From: Methanosarcina sp.
GTDB taxonomy: Archaea > Halobacteriota > Methanosarcinia > Methanosarcinales > Methanosarcinaceae
DNA: 9,660 bases
Direction: 5' to 3'
NCBI GenBank assembly: GCA_013330315.1
Contig: DUIO01000229.1
Span: 11,203 to 20,862, forward strand
Within the stretch, counting starts at the first letter, position 1, and every line of letters begins with the position of its first letter. The translations under genes and the position numbers were made by a program. The notes beneath the pieces are model-generated. The model did not search any database. It had not been told where the DNA came from and was given only the letters and a program-made list of their open reading frames with translations. Below are positions 5,679 through 9,660 of the stretch, in pieces.

Positions 5679-6842
5679 TTATTTCTCTGCCTTATAAGCG
5701 ATTTCACCATCTATCAGAACCATGTAAGTGGTAGAAAATGTATCGAATGGGTGACCATCCATAATTACGATATCGGCATCTTTACCCTTTTCGATACTTC
5801 CAACCCTGTCATTTATGCCCAGTATTCTGGCCGGATTTATGGTTATTGCTTTGAGAGCCTCATATTCATCCATTCCGTCTTTAACAGATAGGGCAGCACA
5901 TAAAACAAGGTACTGAATCGGAATTACAGGGTGGTCTGTCATAATTGCAACCATTATACCATTTTTTGACAATAATCCCGAGTTTTTAAAGCTTAAATTT
6001 TTAAGCTCTATCTTTGTCCTTCCAGCTAAGTTAGGTCCGACTATGCATGGATATTTTTCTTTCTTAAGCTCATCCAGAACCAGGTATCCATCAGTTACGT
6101 GCTCTAATGTAAGCTTCAGGTTGAACTCTTTTGCGATTCTAATTGCAGTATATATATCATCAGCCCTGTGTGCATGAGCTTTTAATGGAATCTCACCTTT
6201 CAGGACAGGAATCAGGCTTTCGAGTTTTATATTGTATTCAGGTCCGTCTTCATTTTTTGCAGCAGATCTCTCTTTTTTAGACATATATTCAGCTGTTTTA
6301 AAAAGTGCTTCTCTTAACATAGCCGCTGTTGCCATTCGAGTTGTTGGAGTTTTATTTTTATCTTTATAGGCTCTTTTGGGATTTTCCCCAAAAGCAACTT
6401 TCATTGCAACAGGCGCTTTAATTATCATATTGTCTATTCTTTTACCGTAAGTTTTTATTGCAGCAAACTGCCCACCAATAACATTAGCACTTCCCGGACC
6501 TGTTGCTGTTGCAGTAATCCCGGAACTTAATGCTTCGCTGAAACAAATATCACAGGGATTTATTCCATCGATTGCTCTGAGATGAGGTGTAATAGGATCC
6601 GTATCCTCATTAGCGTCTGCCCCTTCAAAACCCATTGAGTCCTCAAAGATGCCAACATGCGAATGTGCATCTATAAAGCCCGGAAAAACAAGTTTACCGG
6701 TTGCATCAATTATATCATCCGCTTCTTCATTTATTCTGCCTATCTCTACTATTTTATTATCTTCAATGAGCACGTCTGCATTTTCCAGTATTTCTGCCCC
6801 TGACATTGTATAAATTTTTCCATTCTTAATTATTCTTTTCAT
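5679..6842 (-). CDS. Metal-dependent amidohydrolase, imidazolonepropionase-related group
   Basis: A complete 387-residue member of the amidohydrolase superfamily: a TIM-barrel hydrolase, cytosolic, expected to cleave a C-N or similar bond in a cyclic or amide substrate. Metal-ligand motifs are seen in order: DAHSH (His60, His62), KAHAH (His223, His225), LEHVTDG (His248) and TDHP (Asp303). The small N-terminal beta domain (IIKNGKIYTM, then FPGFIDAH) and the C-terminal end (NPARILGINDRVGSIEKGKD, then ADIVIMDG) are typical of the superfamily. The nearest group is the imidazolonepropionase-related amidohydrolases found in clostridia and methanogens, but no histidine-degradation genes are nearby, so the substrate is open. 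The ATG at 6842 has GAGGGG five bases upstream. It has its own promoter and no co-directional partner downstream. By eye it is more AT-rich and Lys/Ile-rich than the left-block genes, which could reflect transfer. Confidence 0.92.
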   Translation of the reverse strand: MKRIIKNGKIYTMSGAEILENADVLIEDNKIVEIGRINEEADDIIDATGKLVFPGFIDAHSHVGIFEDSMGFEGADANEDTDPITPHLRAIDGINPCDICFSEALSSGITATATGPGSANVIGGQFAAIKTYGKRIDNMIIKAPVAMKVAFGENPKRAYKDKNKTPTTRMATAAMLREALFKTAEYMSKKERSAAKNEDGPEYNIKLESLIPVLKGEIPLKAHAHRADDIYTAIRIAKEFNLKLTLEHVTDGYLVLDELKKEKYPCIVGPNLAGRTKIELKNLSFKNSGLLSKNGIMVAIMTDHPVIPIQYLVLCAALSVKDGMDEYEALKAITINPARILGINDRVGSIEKGKDADIVIMDGHPFDTFSTTYMVLIDGEIAYKAEK

Positions 6843-6847
6843 AAATT

Positions 6848-6853
6848 CCCCTC
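6848..6853 (-). promoter_or_regulatory. Shine-Dalgarno site of the amidohydrolase gene
   Basis: GAGGGG on the minus strand with five bases (AATTT) before the ATG at 6842. Spacing is normal and confirms the start. Confidence 0.65.
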
Positions 6854-6886
6854 TATAAGTATGTTATTTTTATATTTTTTTCAATT

Positions 6887-6894
6887 AATATAAA
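6887..6894 (-). promoter_or_regulatory. Probable TATA box of the amidohydrolase gene
   Basis: TTTATATT on the minus strand, close to the archaeal box A. A start about 26 bases downstream falls near 6864 and gives a leader of about 21 nt that includes the ribosome site. A second AT-rich box at 6867-6874 lies too close to the ATG to serve. Confidence 0.5.
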
Positions 6895-6930
6895 TTTTAA
6901 ATAATATACTGAAAGTTAAATTCCTTTCCA

Positions 6931-6987
6931 AATGAAGAGCCGAATGTTATGGAGATTTCTCTTCATTAAATGAAAATAAAACCCCAG
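6931..6987 (-). terminator. Probable terminator region of the surface-protein gene
   Basis: Downstream of the surface-protein stop, the minus strand reads a T-rich stretch (about 6984-6967) running into a 9-bp perfect stem, CTCTTCATT (6959-6967) with AATGAAGAG (6931-6939) and a 19-nt loop. TTCATT (6962-6967) can alternatively pair with AATGAA (6969-6974). This probably ends transcription before the amidohydrolase promoter. Confidence 0.4.
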
Positions 6988-7028
6988 GTACCTCGTCGTA
7001 AAATTAAAAGTTCTGAATAAGGCACAAA

Positions 7029-9317
7029 TTAATGTGTCTTACGAGTTTTTGACAATATGAGTCCTGAAATAATTAAGATTGAAACGCAGAAATAACCCCT
7101 ATGATTAGACCCTGCATATGGTACATTATCACCTGGAAATGATACATTGACATCTTCACATACAGTACCATAAGTTTGAGACTGAGCACTAATTCTTACA
7201 GTGTAAGTCTTTCCGGGATAGCTGGTGACTATAAAAGAATCAGTTACCACCCCTGAAGGACTACTTACTTTGTCATTGGTGCCTGAGATTCCACACGGCA
7301 CAAACGTTTTTCCGCCATGCATAATGCCCAGTACAAAAGTCAGGTTGCTGGACTGCGCCGAAGAATCATAATAGCTTGCATTAATATAAGCTGCTGTCTC
7401 GTTTATCTGTTTATACGTGCAATTTGCAATGATTACGGTTTTCACTGGAGGTATTGAAGATGTATCACCTGCAGGTACCGTAATAGTATATTGATCCAGA
7501 TCAGGCGTTAATTTGCTGGTATGCGTTTGTCCATCTAAAGTAATTGTTACAATTTTGTATGTAATACCCCCGGTCAAGTGGAAATTCGCTCTACCGTCAT
7601 TATTTGTCCAGGCACGAAAATTTGGTTTTTCATTGCCTGGGTCATTATCTGGTGCATAAATCTTAACTTCACACCCGGAGACCTTCTCATTTGAATCGGT
7701 ACAGACGTATAACCGTACATAATGAGGTTCTAAATAATCGGGTGCTTTAGCCATTTTCAAATTTACTTCTGTATTTATACCTGTCAAATTTACCGCTAAT
7801 CCTGGGTTATTAAGATACCCTGTTGCTGAAGCGGTTAAACAGTACGTGCCTTTTCCGTTGTCCATATTAAACTGGTAAAGCCCGTCAACATCGGTAATTT
7901 GGGTACTGTTCCATGTATTATTTGACAGTGTTATTACAGCACTCCTAACGGGTTGACCCGTAGTTGTATCTATTAAATATCCAAATATACCGGAGTTAAC
8001 TGCAGCCGATTTTCTGCCATTTACTGTGAACAAACTCACGGGACTGCTGTATATCCATGAATTATGGACGTCATCATGTGCGCCGATTTTTATAGCAAAA
8101 GATCCATTGGAATTTATCGGTATATTTGCAGATGTTTGTGAAGTGTTAAGAGCATATATTAAATGAGAAGAATCGAATTTTGACGTGCTATTATATACGC
8201 CGATAGAGTATGCGGTTGCATTTAAATATGTCCAGCTTATGCTTACGTACCCGTTAACGGTTGAAATTGTACTTCTATTAGCTGGAAAAATAACGGAAGG
8301 CACCGAAGAACCATTGTAAACAGGTAAATTTCTTGTACCATTTGTAACATATCCATGATCTTTTGTGCCTCTGGAACTCGAATAGGAGCTGGTTACAATA
8401 TTGCCGGCAGATGAAATTTCCATGCCATTAATTCCATTATATACGGGGCTGTTATAAAATATGTTATTTGAAACAGTACCTTTGCCTGAACAGGTACCAT
8501 CAGCCGGGTCCTGATAAATCGTATTTAATTGAAGTGCTGAAAATATATTATTATGAATATTAAGACCTGTTACATCTCCTCCCATTACTTCCACACCAGC
8601 ATTACCAGAACCGGTATCAGTGTAGAAAGTATTCTTGTAAATTTGAACGTTTTTCGTATTATGAACCTTAATGCAAGAATTTATAAAAGTGCCCCAGCAG
8701 TTATTATATATTGAAATTCCATCACCGGCAGACCATGCATCAAAACTGTCATGCCCTGGTTTGCAGATTGTATTATAAACCCGAACATTGCTGGTATTTT
8801 TCTTACAGAAAATAAAGTCTCCCATACTGTATTGCATTTTTAAGTCATGAATAACCACATTTGAACAGCCAGCGAGATAAATTCCTTTTTCATACTCTCT
8901 GTACCTGTTGCTTGCCGCATGCATTACACTTAAAGATTTCCAACCACCATCGATTAAAAAATTTGAAATTTCAATATTAGAAAGGTCTTCACAATGGATA
9001 ATATTTTGAGCTGCAAAATTAGATTCAGGATCATCACAGTAGATAACGGTTGCACCAATCCCATTTCCATTAAGAGTCACCCCTGATTTCATAATTACTG
9101 GTGAACTTATATGAAACGTGGTTGACGCAAGCTGTACGGTGTCACCCGCCTTCGCTGACTGTATGGCAGCGTTAATAACATTCTGGTCATCTGAGCCTGT
9201 AGGGTTAAAAGAAGTTCCGGGGCCTACGTTGATAACTGCTCCCAGACAATTTGTTGAAAAAAAACATATATATAAAAACAAAGCAACAAAAAGATTTTTG
9301 GTTCTCATACTTTTCAC
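7029..9317 (-). CDS. Secreted, membrane-anchored parallel beta-helix surface protein
   Basis: A 762-residue cell-envelope protein. Residues 1-27 form a signal peptide (basic start, hydrophobic core from LFVALFLYICFF, likely cut near CLGA). About 28-330 is a right-handed parallel beta-helix of the pectate-lyase-like type, with SGVTLNGNGIGATVI (78-92), CSNVVIHD (151-158) and repeated NN-turn strands. The stretch with GHDSFDAW (188-195) recalls the disaggregatase-associated helix of Methanosarcina surface proteins. About 340-433 looks Fn3/Ig-like, 443-521 carboxypeptidase-regulatory-like (GYLIDTTTGQPVRSAVITL), 530-615 a similar beta sandwich, and 625-735 an unassigned beta-rich domain. A short membrane helix (741-756) and a basic tail (KTRKTH) anchor it. 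Many N-x-S/T sites suggest glycosylation. Glycan binding or cleavage is possible, but catalytic residues cannot be named. The start is GTG 9317 or ATG 9308, both without a Shine-Dalgarno site; the signal peptide fits either. Confidence 0.88.
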   Translation of the reverse strand: MKSMRTKNLFVALFLYICFFSTNCLGAVINVGPGTSFNPTGSDDQNVINAAIQSAKAGDTVQLASTTFHISSPVIMKSGVTLNGNGIGATVIYCDDPESNFAAQNIIHCEDLSNIEISNFLIDGGWKSLSVMHAASNRYREYEKGIYLAGCSNVVIHDLKMQYSMGDFIFCKKNTSNVRVYNTICKPGHDSFDAWSAGDGISIYNNCWGTFINSCIKVHNTKNVQIYKNTFYTDTGSGNAGVEVMGGDVTGLNIHNNIFSALQLNTIYQDPADGTCSGKGTVSNNIFYNSPVYNGINGMEISSAGNIVTSSYSSSRGTKDHGYVTNGTRNLPVYNGSSVPSVIFPANRSTISTVNGYVSISWTYLNATAYSIGVYNSTSKFDSSHLIYALNTSQTSANIPINSNGSFAIKIGAHDDVHNSWIYSSPVSLFTVNGRKSAAVNSGIFGYLIDTTTGQPVRSAVITLSNNTWNSTQITDVDGLYQFNMDNGKGTYCLTASATGYLNNPGLAVNLTGINTEVNLKMAKAPDYLEPHYVRLYVCTDSNEKVSGCEVKIYAPDNDPGNEKPNFRAWTNNDGRANFHLTGGITYKIVTITLDGQTHTSKLTPDLDQYTITVPAGDTSSIPPVKTVIIANCTYKQINETAAYINASYYDSSAQSSNLTFVLGIMHGGKTFVPCGISGTNDKVSSPSGVVTDSFIVTSYPGKTYTVRISAQSQTYGTVCEDVNVSFPGDNVPYAGSNHRGYFCVSILIISGLILSKTRKTH

Positions 9318-9340
9318 TAATATTTATATTGTCTTACTCT

Positions 9341-9350
9341 CTTATATTTT
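9341..9350 (-). promoter_or_regulatory. Probable TATA box of the surface-protein gene
   Basis: AAAATATAAG on the minus strand, centred near 9345. A start about 26 bases downstream would fall near 9318, next to the GTG at 9317. This suggests a leaderless or nearly leaderless mRNA and fits the absence of a ribosome site. A second AT-rich box at 9322-9330 lies too close to the gene. Confidence 0.4.
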
Positions 9351-9528
9351 TTGTTTAATTTCCTCTGTTTTATCACAAAACTAAAAATTCTTATAAAACA
9401 AAGACTTCTCCAACACTTACCTCTTAAACTATCCTTATGGCAGAAGATACTCTGAAAACAGCCCTAACAGCGTTGTAACATTACCGAAATCTGAAAAATA
9501 GCTTGATGAATAAAATATATACATTATT

Positions 9529-9660
9529 ATGAAAACTATGAAAAAACTAAGAGGACTTCTAAGTTTATTAAGATTTGAACTCCCGTTCTCTGCCGGAGTA
9601 TGCGTTGTTCTGGGGCAGATCCTGGCCCTTGGGGATTTCGCATCCATATCCGAAACTACG
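9529..9660 (+). CDS. UbiA-family prenyltransferase, N-terminal fragment cut by window edge
   Basis: Only the first 44 residues are in the window. A short basic start (MKTMKKLRG) leads into LLSLLRFELPFSAGVCVVLG and then QILALGDF, the first membrane helix typical of UbiA-superfamily prenyltransferases of methanogens. These are membrane enzymes that move a prenyl chain onto a lipid or aromatic acceptor, such as geranylgeranylglyceryl-phosphate prenylation in archaeal lipid synthesis. The two Asp-rich catalytic motifs lie beyond the edge, so the acceptor cannot be judged. An in-frame stop (TAA, 9511-9513) lies just upstream, limiting the start to the ATG at 9529 or the ATG at 9538. Neither has a visible Shine-Dalgarno site. 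It is divergent from the surface-protein gene across about 210 bp. I rely on one helix and its motif, so the call is moderate. Confidence 0.65.
   Translation, partial: MKTMKKLRGLLSLLRFELPFSAGVCVVLGQILALGDFASISETT

Noticed and set aside
9437..9478. 13-codon frame (MAEDTLKTALTAL) upstream of the UbiA gene
   Set aside because: It has no ribosome site, is too short to judge, and could easily occur by chance; a leader peptide cannot be excluded.

Overview
The window looks like chromosome of a methanogenic archaeon, most likely Methanosarcina or a close relative. The reasons are archaeal TATA-type promoters, G-rich Shine-Dalgarno sites, a UbiA prenyltransferase of the methanogen type at the right edge, a large secreted beta-helix surface protein, and long AT-rich intergenic DNA. 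The genus is inferred from protein style; no rRNA or tRNA gene is present to confirm it.

Left block (1-4477): three genes read leftward from a divergent promoter near 3580-3620. They are an 802-residue DUF362-type protein, a four-helix membrane protein overlapping its stop codon, and a classical SDR oxidoreductase cut by the window edge. One gene reads rightward from the same promoter region and encodes an acetoacetate-decarboxylase-fold protein that keeps the Schiff-base lysine but lacks other catalytic residues. Shared promoter DNA and tight packing suggest one functional unit acting on small keto or carbonyl compounds; the substrate cannot be read from the sequence.

Middle (4478-5678): 1.2 kb without a convincing gene. 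It holds a probable terminator, several inverted repeats, two 15-bp dyads, and a tandem array of ten diverged ~66-bp monomers. The monomers form a higher-order repeat of four (about 263-266 bp), and the array is bracketed by a perfect 10-bp inverted repeat. It is not a CRISPR. The array is the most unusual object in the window.

Right block (5679-9660): two leftward genes, separately promoted. One is a cytosolic metal-dependent amidohydrolase of the imidazolonepropionase-related group. The other is a 762-residue secreted surface protein with a signal peptide, parallel beta-helix, Ig/Fn3-like and carboxypeptidase-regulatory-like domains, and a C-terminal membrane anchor. At the right edge a UbiA-family prenyltransferase starts rightward and is cut off. 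By eye this block is more AT-rich than the left one.
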